Of a DNA stretch of 64,000 bases, positions 34,418 through 42,363 are shown piece after piece; positions within the stretch are counted from its first letter, which is position 1; each line of letters opens with the position of its first letter. Made by a program: the position numbers and the translations under genes. Location: contig JAXLWB010000013.1 of assembly GCA_046328715.1 (NCBI GenBank), positions 124,001 to 188,000 of the forward strand. Direction: 5' to 3'. Source of the stretch: JAXLWB01 sp046328715 (GTDB lineage: Bacteria; Chloroflexota; Anaerolineae; Caldilineales; Caldilineaceae). The notes beneath the pieces are model-generated. The model was not told where the DNA came from and did no database searches. It saw only the letters and a list, made by a program, of their open reading frames with translations.

Positions 34418-36649
34418 TTACGCTTTCGTCACCTTCACCGTGGTCTGACTTAACGCCTGCGAACCGCTGACCCGGTCGGTGAACGTGAGATGTAAATCCG
34501 AATCGCTGGCACCTGCCCCGTAGGCCGTGCGCAACGCCTGGCTGACATGACCAAAGCCGGGTGTCATATAGACACAGTCAGGGCGAATGAACTCAGTCAC
34601 GTGGGCTGTAGTTTTGACCTTGGCGGCCGCACTTTCGACCCAAATCTCATCGCCTTCGTTGATGCTACGCTCTGCCGCCGCTTTGGGGTTGATCCAGAGC
34701 GGATTGTCCGGTGCGCGCTCGTGGAGCAGCTTGTTGTTCTGGGTGGCAAATTGGGTATGTTGCGCCACCTTGCCGGTCAACAAATAAAACTGGCCTTCGG
34801 GCACTTGCGGTGGCTCTTCCCAGACGGGTACGGCAGAAAAATCGGCGTCGCGCAGCACCGAACTGGCTAGTTCGATCTTGCCGCTACCTGTGTTCCAACT
34901 GAGCCCGGCCTCTTTGCTTTCGGCGCTGGGCATTGTTACATAGCCGCGCTGTTTCAGCTCTTCCAAGGTCACATTCAAGGGTGCCAGTTGTTGGCGCAGA
35001 TAATCTTCGTCGTCTTTGTAGGCGAAATAATCACCCAAGCCGAGCCGTTCCCCGAGTTGTTTGAAGATCCACAGCCCAGATTTGCTTTCGCCCAACGGCT
35101 CAATGGCTGGCTGGCGGATATAGACCTTGTCGTCTACGGTGGCCAACGGGTCATAACGTTCCAGATAGGAGGCTTCGGGCAGCACCACATCGCTAAACCA
35201 GGCCGTGTCATTCATGAAGATGTCGGTAGAAACGATGAAATCCATCTTGTTGAACGCTTCCATCGTCTTCAGACGCTCGGGTAGCGAGTTGATTGGATTC
35301 TGGCGATAGATGAACCAGCCACGTGCCTGATAGGGCTGGCCGGAAAGAATGTTGTCGCGAATTTCCTGGAAGACACCCAACTTGAGCGGCACCAACGCAT
35401 ACTTCCACGGTACGCCATCCAGCCGCAACGCAGTCACCCGTGGATAGGGCGGATGGGATGGTACTCCTAAGCCCTCACCTTCGCCACCGGCAACCGGTTG
35501 AAGGCCACCGGGTTGCGCCCAATTCCCGACCAGGGCGTTGAGGATAGCGATTGCCCGTTCAGTTTGGAACGAGTTAAGGAAATTGCTGGTGCGCCAGTTG
35601 GGGTGGGCAAAGGCATGGGGGGCAGCCAGCGCAAATTCATTGGCGATGCGTCGAATCGTCGCCGCCGGAATCTCGGTGAGCGGAGCCGCCCATTCAGGCG
35701 TGTAATCGCGCACCGCTTCCTTGACTTCATCAAAACCGACTGTGTAGGTGTCTACAAATTCCTTGTCGTATAAATCGTTGTAAATGATTTCATGTAACAG
35801 GGCCAGATGGAAGGCCAAATCGGTGCCCGGCTTGATCGGCAACCATTCCGCCGCCTTGGCCGCAGTTTTGGTGAAGCGCGGGTCCAAGACGACCACTTTG
35901 GCACCGCGGGCAATCGCTGCCACCAGCGCCTGGCTTTCTGAATTGGAGATGGCATCGAGCATGTTGCGGCCCGTATAGATGATGTAGCGGGCGGCATTGT
36001 AATCCCGGCCCGGCTCTTCCAACCCATAGGTCATCAGGTTGGCCACGATCATGGCATTGAAGCAGAGTGAGCGCTGCGTGCCATAGTTGGGCGAGCCAAA
36101 GGCTTTGAGCAGATTCTCAAAGACTGGTTGCAACAGATTGTGGGTGGTGCTGAAGACGACCGCTTCCGGCCCATATTTGTCCTTGATCTCCTGCAAGCGT
36201 TGCGCCACATAGTTGAGCGCATCCTCCCAGGAAACACGCTGCCAGATCCCCTCGCCGCGCTTGCCCTTGCGGATCATCGGGTAAAGCAGCCGATCCGGGT
36301 CATAGGCCGTGGCGATACCGCTCTGTCCACGCGGGCATAACATACCGTTCGAGTGTGGATGGAACGGGTTGCCGTCCAACTTAACCAATTTACCCTCTTT
36401 GACCTTAGCGCGTAGGCCACAACGCCACACGCACTGCTCGCACAAGGTGAAGACTTCCCGGTCGAATTGAACGGTAGGTCCAGTTTCACTTTCGGCAAGC
36501 GCAATATTGGGCCCCGCTTTTTCCAGATAGGCTGGCAGGGTCGAGGCAGCCAGTGCGGCACCGGCCACGGTCGTCCCAGCGACACCCATAAAGTGTCGGC
36601 GGCTCATCCCCTCACGTGGATATTCTTCCGGTTCTTTGTTTTTGTCCAT
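34418..36649 (-). CDS. Tat-exported molybdopterin oxidoreductase, PsrA/PhsA-like catalytic subunit
   Basis: A 743-residue protein. The N-terminus has the twin-arginine motif SRRHFMG (about residues 16-22) and a hydrophobic stretch, so the folded enzyme is exported. A [4Fe-4S] site is formed by Cys70, Cys73, Cys77 and Cys105. Cys196 in SLCFN is at the place of the metal-ligating cysteine. Further molybdopterin segments include GRNMLDAISNSESQALVAAI and, in the C-terminal cap, LYLLTGK-like and WINPKAAAERSINEGDEI. The subgroup resembles polysulfide, thiosulfate or tetrathionate reductases. Neighbouring YeeE/YedE genes favour a sulfur compound. Arsenate or other substrates remain possible. Confidence 0.88.
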   Translation of the reverse strand: MDKNKEPEEYPREGMSRRHFMGVAGTTVAGAALAASTLPAYLEKAGPNIALAESETGPTVQFDREVFTLCEQCVWRCGLRAKVKEGKLVKLDGNPFHPHSNGMLCPRGQSGIATAYDPDRLLYPMIRKGKRGEGIWQRVSWEDALNYVAQRLQEIKDKYGPEAVVFSTTHNLLQPVFENLLKAFGSPNYGTQRSLCFNAMIVANLMTYGLEEPGRDYNAARYIIYTGRNMLDAISNSESQALVAAIARGAKVVVLDPRFTKTAAKAAEWLPIKPGTDLAFHLALLHEIIYNDLYDKEFVDTYTVGFDEVKEAVRDYTPEWAAPLTEIPAATIRRIANEFALAAPHAFAHPNWRTSNFLNSFQTERAIAILNALVGNWAQPGGLQPVAGGEGEGLGVPSHPPYPRVTALRLDGVPWKYALVPLKLGVFQEIRDNILSGQPYQARGWFIYRQNPINSLPERLKTMEAFNKMDFIVSTDIFMNDTAWFSDVVLPEASYLERYDPLATVDDKVYIRQPAIEPLGESKSGLWIFKQLGERLGLGDYFAYKDDEDYLRQQLAPLNVTLEELKQRGYVTMPSAESKEAGLSWNTGSGKIELASSVLRDADFSAVPVWEEPPQVPEGQFYLLTGKVAQHTQFATQNNKLLHERAPDNPLWINPKAAAERSINEGDEIWVESAAAKVKTTAHVTEFIRPDCVYMTPGFGHVSQALRTAYGAGASDSDLHLTFTDRVSGSQALSQTTVKVTKA

Positions 36650-36692
36650 AAAAATCGCTTTCTCATCGATTACTTTGGTGTTCTACCACCTG

Positions 36693-36791
36693 CCCCACCC
36701 TAACCCTCCCAAGGGAGGGGATCGTCAAGGGACGAATTGTGATCCATGGCCACCCGTGACAGTTCCCTCCCGGGGGAGGGTTAGGGTGGGG
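36693..36791. repeat. Palindromic intergenic repeat, CCCTAACCC family, copy 2
   Basis: Perfect 18-bp ends (CCCCACCCTAACCCTCCC 36693-36710 and its complement 36774-36791) enclose about 60 bases. In reverse orientation it shares GAACTGTCACGG with the copy at 1614-1745. It lies inside the respiratory operon between a YeeE gene and the molybdopterin subunit gene. Confidence 0.8.
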
Positions 36792-36801
36792 CCTATCTCC
36801 A

Positions 36802-37434
36802 CTAACCATTCGTTGTCGCTGAGGCCACACCGGTTGGTCTGAACTCTGTGCCAGTCGGTTTCGACTTGGTTTCCCCTTTGATCTTGTCCGCTCGACGCAG
36901 ATCCAGCCGCTCGACCACGTAAAGCAGCAGCACGATCAGCAGGAAGGTAAAAAGGGTAAAGATCCAGGGATGCACATCCAGCGCTTCGGGAATCGTAATA
37001 TTGCCAAATTTTAAGGGCGCTGAGATGGCGGGAAAGAACAGGGGATAGGTCAGCCCATAAATCGCTCCGCCGACGGTAAAGCCTAGAAAACCGGGCACCA
37101 GATAATCCAGATTGCCACGGCCTGCACCGGCGACGGTTGTGCCGGGGCAAAGTCCGGCACCTGCCATGCCGACGCCAAAGATCAATCCGCCTACCAAGTT
37201 GCCCAGGATATAGGTGGGGCTGATCAGGCTGGGGTCCATCCATCCCCAATCGGTAAAGAGACGCACAAAAATAACACCGCTAGCCAACGCCGACAGCATG
37301 AATTTGAGCACGGCCTGGTCGGTGAAGCGAAAGGCGTTGACGATTTTTTCATAATGGGTCAGTTGTGCCCGCTGTAAGAGCCAACCGAAGCCAAAGCCGA
37401 ATACGAGGGCAAAAATGATATTTGAAATGGACAT
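36802..37434 (-). CDS. YeeE/YedE-family membrane protein (second of a pair)
   Basis: A 210-residue membrane protein with about five helices. The family motif GMAGAGLCPGTTVAGAGRGN holds the conserved cysteine thought to pass sulfur species such as thiosulfate in YeeE-type transporters. Helices near the end (WIFTLFTFLLIVLLLYVVER) precede a charged tail. It forms a pair with the gene just upstream; two half-size proteins in place of one full-length transporter are common. Likely moves or holds a sulfur compound for the oxidoreductase next to it. Confidence 0.88.
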   Translation of the reverse strand: MSISNIIFALVFGFGFGWLLQRAQLTHYEKIVNAFRFTDQAVLKFMLSALASGVIFVRLFTDWGWMDPSLISPTYILGNLVGGLIFGVGMAGAGLCPGTTVAGAGRGNLDYLVPGFLGFTVGGAIYGLTYPLFFPAISAPLKFGNITIPEALDVHPWIFTLFTFLLIVLLLYVVERLDLRRADKIKGETKSKPTGTEFRPTGVASATTNG

Positions 37435-37526
37435 AATTTGTACTCCGCTTCAATTTCACTTAGTGGAACAGTGGACAGTTTCGCACGTTTGATCACTGCT
37501 AACTTGTGACTTCTGACTTCTATCAC

Positions 37527-38063
37527 TCAATAGCGATCCCGGTACAACAACATTGCTGTTGGAATGCCGCTGGCAAAGAGCGCAGCCATGAAGATGAAGG
37601 CTGCCGGTGAAAGCTGTACACCGCCCGAGACGGCCAAGCCACTGGTGCAGCCACCGGCCAAACGGGCACCGAACTCGACAATGACGCCCGCCACAAAGAC
37701 AATCAGCGCTCGTTTTAAGCGGCTGGGACCAAAAATTGCTTGCCATTGCCGATCAGGACCAGGGGTCCAGCGCCAGGCGAATTCACCCATCACGAGCGCT
37801 GCGGCAAAAGCACCGATCATGGTGCCAACCATCAGGATCATCTGCCAGCTCACCGAAGGGGGCATGACAAACTTGAAATACATATTGTCAGTGAGGGAAG
37901 GTGCAATGCTCTTGAGGATGAGACCCGCCGCTGAAACAAAGGAAGCCGACGCACCCAACATCTGCTTCGCAACCACACCGCTTAGCGCTGTCAACAAGCC
38001 AAAGACAGCCCCTGCAATATAAGGCGAGGCTGGTTGTTTGAAGTAAGTACGTACCGAAGACAT
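37527..38063 (-). CDS. YeeE/YedE-family membrane protein (first of a pair)
   Basis: From ATG 38063 the protein has 178 residues. GGAGG nine bases upstream selects this start over 38087. It has about four membrane helices and the cysteine motif GARLAGGCTSGLAVSGG. With the next gene it completes a two-part YeeE/YedE unit linked to sulfur uptake in other bacteria. Position after the trihaem cytochrome and before the molybdopterin subunit gene ties sulfur handling to the respiratory complex. Confidence 0.88.
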   Translation of the reverse strand: MSSVRTYFKQPASPYIAGAVFGLLTALSGVVAKQMLGASASFVSAAGLILKSIAPSLTDNMYFKFVMPPSVSWQMILMVGTMIGAFAAALVMGEFAWRWTPGPDRQWQAIFGPSRLKRALIVFVAGVIVEFGARLAGGCTSGLAVSGGVQLSPAAFIFMAALFASGIPTAMLLYRDRY

Positions 38064-38119
38064 AACTGTTTTGCCTCCAACTATCATGATCTCTGGTTGA
38101 AAATGCAGGATACGTGCGT

Positions 38120-39205
38120 CTAATGTTTACGGGCCAACGCCAGCAAGAGTGCCTGATCCGCCGATGAAAGCTGTTGCATCACCGTCACCAGGCCGAGATT
38201 GAGTCGGCCCAAACGTTGGATAATTTCGCTGGCTTCGGCTTGCGGCAGCAGCGTCGCCAATGCCTGCAACGTTTTGCCATCGGCGCGGACGAGGTGGGGC
38301 CAGACCTGGCGCAATTCGGGCCGTCGGCGGAACAGATCGTCAAGCTCCGACGAAGCCACTTCTGGCGCGGGCGTGCGTTCCGGCACAGTCACTGGTGCCG
38401 CCAATGCACTTAAACTGGGCATCGGTACAACAGCACTCGACAGCGTGCCTTCCAGCGCTGCGCTTTGGGCCGACAGCAGTAGATTTTGTTGCCACCAATG
38501 CAACAGCCGTTCACCGAAATGCTCCAGCTTCCAGATCGCATAGATGAAACCCAGAATGAGCAAGCTGATCAGGACCAAGAACACCTTGTCATTGGTGCTG
38601 AAAAAAGCCTGCGTCAATTTGCTGGCGGTCAACAGCTCCGTGTAATTGATGATCTCACCACCGCTGGGCAGGTTAGGTCCGCTCGCCGTATCGACGGTGG
38701 CTGTGGTTGCTGTATTCGCGCTGACATTGGCACTGGGATTGGTCGTTGTGGGGGCATTGCCAGTGTTGCTGGCAGGTTGGCTTGCTGGGGCACCACTTGC
38801 ATCCGCTGGGCCGCTAGCATTGAGTTGCACGCCTAGTACTGCTGCGTAAACCGATGCCTTATCGTTGTAGTCTTGTGGATGGCAGCTTTGGCAGCTTGCC
38901 TTGACGTCCATCAGTGGCGAGACCAGACCAACGTGTGCTTCTTCTTTTGCCTTCGACTCGACATTGCCCGCATGACAAAATTCGCAAAAATCACCAAAGG
39001 CATGTGCCGTATGCCAATCGCCATTGGCGTTCACCGAGTCTTGACCTTGGACTTCGTGGCAGTTTTTGCAGCTTGAAGCAGAAGTACCACATTGGGCCTC
39101 CGCTGGTTGGCTGGTTCCAAACAGGAAAATGGGTAATAAGGCTAGAAACAGGATGCCTACGCCGATGCTCATGCGCCAGATGCGCCGGATTGATAGGCAT
39201 TTCAT
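38120..39205 (-). CDS. Trihaem cytochrome c with transmembrane anchor and cytoplasmic tail
   Basis: A 361-residue protein. A signal peptide (IGVGILFLALLPIFLFGTS...AEAQ) is followed by three haem motifs (CKNCH, CEFCH, CQSCH). A long Thr/Ala/Asn/Pro low-complexity linker (about residues 130-185) leads to one membrane helix (VFLVLISLLILGFIYAIW). The last about 130 residues are a helical domain (SSELDDLFRRRPELRQVWPH) with no haem. This layout, an exported haem head with a tail on the other membrane side, could signal or transfer electrons. It starts four bases after the ArsR stop. Confidence 0.85.
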   Translation of the reverse strand: MKCLSIRRIWRMSIGVGILFLALLPIFLFGTSQPAEAQCGTSASSCKNCHEVQGQDSVNANGDWHTAHAFGDFCEFCHAGNVESKAKEEAHVGLVSPLMDVKASCQSCHPQDYNDKASVYAAVLGVQLNASGPADASGAPASQPASNTGNAPTTTNPSANVSANTATTATVDTASGPNLPSGGEIINYTELLTASKLTQAFFSTNDKVFLVLISLLILGFIYAIWKLEHFGERLLHWWQQNLLLSAQSAALEGTLSSAVVPMPSLSALAAPVTVPERTPAPEVASSELDDLFRRRPELRQVWPHLVRADGKTLQALATLLPQAEASEIIQRLGRLNLGLVTVMQQLSSADQALLLALARKH

Positions 39206-39209
39206 AGAA

Positions 39210-39548
39210 TTATTCCTCCTGACTGATTGTGCTTACGGCCTGGACATGACGGGTCACTCGGGCGCGTAATACTTCGCGAAGCAGATCCAAGGCGTTGATC
39301 ACCCTGGGATCTGTCAGTTGATAAAAGGTGTTTTGTCCCTGTCGTTTGGCATACACGAGATTGGTGGCACGCAAAATGGCCAGATGGCGCGATACCGTGG
39401 ATTGAGGTAGAGCCAGCCGTTCCACCAAGTCGGTGACATTCGACTCACGCTCATACAACACGTAGAGAATGGCAATACGAGTTGGGTCGGCGAGACCGGC
39501 GCAAATATCAGCATGGAGACGCTGTAGTTCATCTTGGGGTGGAAGCAT
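39210..39548 (-). CDS. ArsR-family transcriptional regulator
   Basis: A 112-residue winged-helix protein: GLADPTRIAILYVL, then recognition helix region VERLALPQSTVSRHLAILRA and wing GQNTFYQLTDPRV. There is a single cysteine (residue 16), so the two-cysteine sulfide sensor pattern of SqrR/BigR is not present, nor the CxC metal site of ArsR proper. It is the first gene of the respiratory run and probably represses it from the palindrome at 39741-39770. The signal is unknown; redox or sulfur is a guess from context. Confidence 0.92.
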   Translation of the reverse strand: MLPPQDELQRLHADICAGLADPTRIAILYVLYERESNVTDLVERLALPQSTVSRHLAILRATNLVYAKRQGQNTFYQLTDPRVINALDLLREVLRARVTRHVQAVSTISQEE

Positions 39549-39740
39549 AAATAGGAGTTACCCCTCTAGCTTTGCTTGGTTTGAAAACGTCTGTGCAACC
39601 GTAGTTTCACACCCGAGACGAACAAAAAACGATGGGCTGCAAACAGAATGATTCTGGTTGCCAATGTGGAGAGTAGGCGGGTCCCTGTAGGAGGAGGGCA
39701 GGCGGCCTGGAGCTTGCTCTGGACTTGAGCAATCAGGCAT

Positions 39741-39770
39741 TTAATATATTCGCATATTCGGATATATTAA
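39741..39770. promoter_or_regulatory. ArsR-type operator palindrome
   Basis: TTAATATATTCG (39741-39752) and CGGATATATTAA (39759-39770) form a 12-bp inverted repeat with one mismatch. AT-rich ATATTCG...CGGATAT palindromes are the usual binding sites of ArsR-family regulators. It lies just downstream of the predicted -10 of the operon promoter, where repressor binding would block transcription. Confidence 0.7.
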
Positions 39771-39782
39771 GTCTTGGCACTT

Positions 39783-39811
39783 AGTTTAGTGCATTTTTTC
39801 ACAAATGTCAA
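39783..39811 (-). promoter_or_regulatory. Promoter of the ArsR-respiratory operon
   Basis: On the minus strand a perfect TTGACA (39811-39806), a 17-base spacer and TAAACT (39788-39783, 4/6). The predicted start is about 39776, immediately before the palindrome. It begins 26 bases after the stop of the upstream ferredoxin gene. Confidence 0.65.
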
Positions 39812-39836
39812 TATGGAATTTTGCCATTTTGCTAAC

Positions 39837-41078
39837 TTATTTCCCGGCCAACCGATCGAATAGGTTGCGCCGGACAGCACTGGCGGAAGGTCGATTGGAT
39901 GATACGGCTGGTCGGCAGGCATAACAGTAACTGCCCTGCGCATCGCCAGGGCGTATGGCCATGACTGTCCCACATTTTTTACACCGCTGCAAGCTGCCTG
40001 TCACCATTGGCTGGCCGGTGGTTTCTGTGAGTGCAGGAGTGGGAATGCTAGTTCCAAAGGCGATGGCATCTTCCGGGCAGGCTTGCGCACAAATCCCGCA
40101 GTCGATACAGAGGCGAGGGGTGAACTGCAACGTGAAGTAGTTACTATCCTTTACCAAGTCGAGAGCACCTGTGGGACAAAAGCGGCTGCATAACTCACAA
40201 GCGGAGCAAGCTGCGTGGTTGACCACGACCTGGGCGAACGGCAATGTTGTGGTAACAAGCTCGGTAGAAGGTGCTGGCGCGATGGCTTCGATCTGCTGGT
40301 TGAGGCGCTGTCGTGATGGCGGCACACGGTGAGGTAAACGTTCGGCGACAGGGAGATCTGCTCCTGTTGCGGATGACATGTTTGCTTCTAGCGTTTTGGC
40401 AGCTTCATTGGCGAATTGGCGCAGCCGACCAAAGAGCGCACGGCGCGAGACTGGCGGCTGCGCTCCATCTAATACTGTGACCTTGCCGGGTTTTGCTGTC
40501 GTCGGTGTGTCTTTCTGAGTAACAAGGTGAATGGCGGGTGGACGTTGGAAAGCAGTCAACAATTGATTGGCCGCTTGCACCGTAGCCAGCAACGTTTCAT
40601 GCGCACGTCCAATCGGGCAGTCGACACAGGGTCTATCATCCAACCAAACGGTGCGTTCCCCTTTCTGACTCAAAGCCAGACATTGGTCAATCGACAACGC
40701 CGCCAGACAACGTCGGTGTTGAATGACCAGGTGCACTGGCAGTGCAGGTTGAGCTGGTGCCGGATGGAGGGCGCAGAGCAAAACAATGGCCTCCCCTGGG
40801 CGTGTTGCAGCTGTCACCAGAAGTGTCTGTTCGGGAAATGGAAACTCAGAAAAGACGTCGGTCGGGCAGTGATTTAGGCAAAGCCCACAATGAACACAGC
40901 GTTCGGGGTCCAACAATGGCTGACCCGCGTCAAGTTGGATCGCATCGGTCGGGCACACCGCCTGACAACGCATACAGCCTGCTTGTTTGAACCGGCTGTT
41001 GAGGCAGAATGCTGGTTGCACCTGCGGCGATTTATTTGTAAATTTTTCGCGAAGTGCAACCAAGGTTGACGTTTCCAA
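39837..41078 (-). CDS. Multi-cluster ferredoxin-like protein with zinc-ribbon end
   Basis: A 413-residue soluble protein. Cysteine clusters for [4Fe-4S] centres occur at the front (CMRCQAVC; CVHCGLCLNHC) and again at about residues 290-345 (CSACELCSRFC; CIDCGICAQAC). A zinc-ribbon-like end follows (CKKCGTVM ... CYAC). The middle holds a further Cys-rich segment (RPCVDCPIG). There is no signal peptide. The start is TTG 41078. It probably shuttles electrons in the cytoplasm or belongs to a heterodisulfide-reductase-like relay; family name not recalled. It follows the TlpA gene by 12 bases. Confidence 0.8.
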   Translation of the reverse strand: METSTLVALREKFTNKSPQVQPAFCLNSRFKQAGCMRCQAVCPTDAIQLDAGQPLLDPERCVHCGLCLNHCPTDVFSEFPFPEQTLLVTAATRPGEAIVLLCALHPAPAQPALPVHLVIQHRRCLAALSIDQCLALSQKGERTVWLDDRPCVDCPIGRAHETLLATVQAANQLLTAFQRPPAIHLVTQKDTPTTAKPGKVTVLDGAQPPVSRRALFGRLRQFANEAAKTLEANMSSATGADLPVAERLPHRVPPSRQRLNQQIEAIAPAPSTELVTTTLPFAQVVVNHAACSACELCSRFCPTGALDLVKDSNYFTLQFTPRLCIDCGICAQACPEDAIAFGTSIPTPALTETTGQPMVTGSLQRCKKCGTVMAIRPGDAQGSYCYACRPAVSSNRPSASAVRRNLFDRLAGK

Positions 41079-41090
41079 TTTTTCACTCTT

Positions 41091-41684
41091 CTACAACAAC
41101 GGCTTAACCGCAGCCTCTAGCTGCTTTGCCGTGATTTCACCGGTTTGGATGTATTGAACCCGCCCCTGGCGATCAATAACAACAGTCGTGGGCAGGCCAC
41201 GCACCTGGTATAAGGCTGACACATCCGATTGCAAGTCTAACAAAACCGGGAAACCGTAGCCGTGTGCCTGGATAAATTGTCTCACAGTCGTGGCATCTTC
41301 CTCGCTGTTTACTGCTAACACCGCTAAGCCAGCATCGCGGTGGGCTTCGTAATAGGCGTTGATCATGGGCATCTCGGCCTTACAAGGCGGACACCAGGTC
41401 GCCCAGAGATTGATCACCACCACCTGTCCGGCGTAATCGCTAAGGTGAACACTATCGCCACTGATCGAGGGCAAAGCGAAGTCTGGCGCTGGTTCTCCCT
41501 GCTGCGCCAAGTTAGCAGCTGCCCCGCCGTCCTGGTTCTGGCCTGTATTGATTGCCAGCCAGACGAGCGTCCCCAGCGCACCGACAAATAAGATTGCAGC
41601 TAACGAAATTTGGAAATAAGCCCAAGATTTGGTCTCTCGGAGAGGCTGACTCTGATAGCTGGTAAACGTTTTGGCCCTGTTCAT
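41091..41684 (-). CDS. TlpA-family membrane-anchored thioredoxin
   Basis: A 197-residue protein from ATG 41684. One N-terminal membrane segment (FQISLAAILFVGALGTLVWL) places a thioredoxin domain outside. The active site is WATWCPPCKAEMP, and the cis-proline loop reads RGLPTTVVID. TlpA/ResA-like proteins reduce apocytochrome c cysteines for haem attachment or serve other periplasmic disulfide steps, which fits the many c-type cytochromes encoded next door. The in-frame extension to 41735 lacks a ribosome site. Confidence 0.92.
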   Translation of the reverse strand: MNRAKTFTSYQSQPLRETKSWAYFQISLAAILFVGALGTLVWLAINTGQNQDGGAAANLAQQGEPAPDFALPSISGDSVHLSDYAGQVVVINLWATWCPPCKAEMPMINAYYEAHRDAGLAVLAVNSEEDATTVRQFIQAHGYGFPVLLDLQSDVSALYQVRGLPTTVVIDRQGRVQYIQTGEITAKQLEAAVKPLL

Positions 41685-41817
41685 CTTTCTTCTACCTCGC
41701 TCATTTCTTTTGAATACATCGATCTGTAACCCCAATCGACAGGCGCTTATTTGCGACCGTGCAGAAGACGTTCGCCCCAGTGGTGGTAATGACTGCCGGT
41801 TGTATTCGTTCCACTTG

Positions 41818-42141
41818 TTAACAACTGTTGCACCAGGTTGGCAATCCAGCTACCGCGCGAAAGGGTATCTGTAGCCGCACGGAGTCTGCGTCGATCCGAT
41901 CAATCGCCTGTATTGGTAGCAACTGATATTGCGGATCACCACAGTGGCGGATCAAGAGAAGATGGGTTGCTCGTTGCGTGTCAGCCGCAACCACGACTGC
42001 CGCCACAAAGCCAATGATCGATCCATCGTTGGCCTGTAACCGCATGCCTCGATAGATTAAAAGCGGAGAGGAAGAAGATGGTAAAACGATTTGGCTGCTT
42101 TCCATCAAGGTATCGTTTGTTTGGCGCAGTCTTGATTCCAT
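41818..42141 (-). CDS. PRC-barrel-domain protein, probably frameshifted near the end
   Basis: From ATG 42141 (GGAGGAGG seven bases upstream) the protein has 107 residues. The segment GMRLQANDGSIIGFVAAVVV ... ATHLLLIRH ... YQLLPIQAIDRIDADSVRLQ matches a PRC barrel, a small beta-barrel found in RNA-processing, photosynthetic and surface-associated proteins. In frame it ends WCNSC at 41818. In a neighbouring frame the sequence continues sensibly (WIANLVQQLLTSGTN ... HYHHWGERLLHGRK) to a stop at 41747. A one-base error or mutation between about 41860 and 41895 is suspected. Confidence 0.7.
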   Translation of the reverse strand: MESRLRQTNDTLMESSQIVLPSSSSPLLIYRGMRLQANDGSIIGFVAAVVVAADTQRATHLLLIRHCGDPQYQLLPIQAIDRIDADSVRLQIPFRAVAGLPTWCNSC

Positions 42142-42363
42142 TTTGGCCCTCCTCCACACTGTAACTTCCTCTGCTACCACGTGGTGTGTTCTCTGAGGCC
42201 CAGTATAACAGTAGGGCAAATGGAAAACTTCGACTTTTGTCGGTTTTTGGAGAGGAGTTTTGTGATTCGTGATGCGTGAATCGTCCTGAAATATGTTGAC
42301 AGAAGATTTACGGATCACGAATCCCGCATCCTGTACCGTAAGAAATACGGTACAGCGTGTCGA

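Noticed and set aside
39210..39548. SqrR/BigR-type two-cysteine persulfide sensor
   Set aside because: The protein has only one cysteine, so the dithiol switch cannot form.
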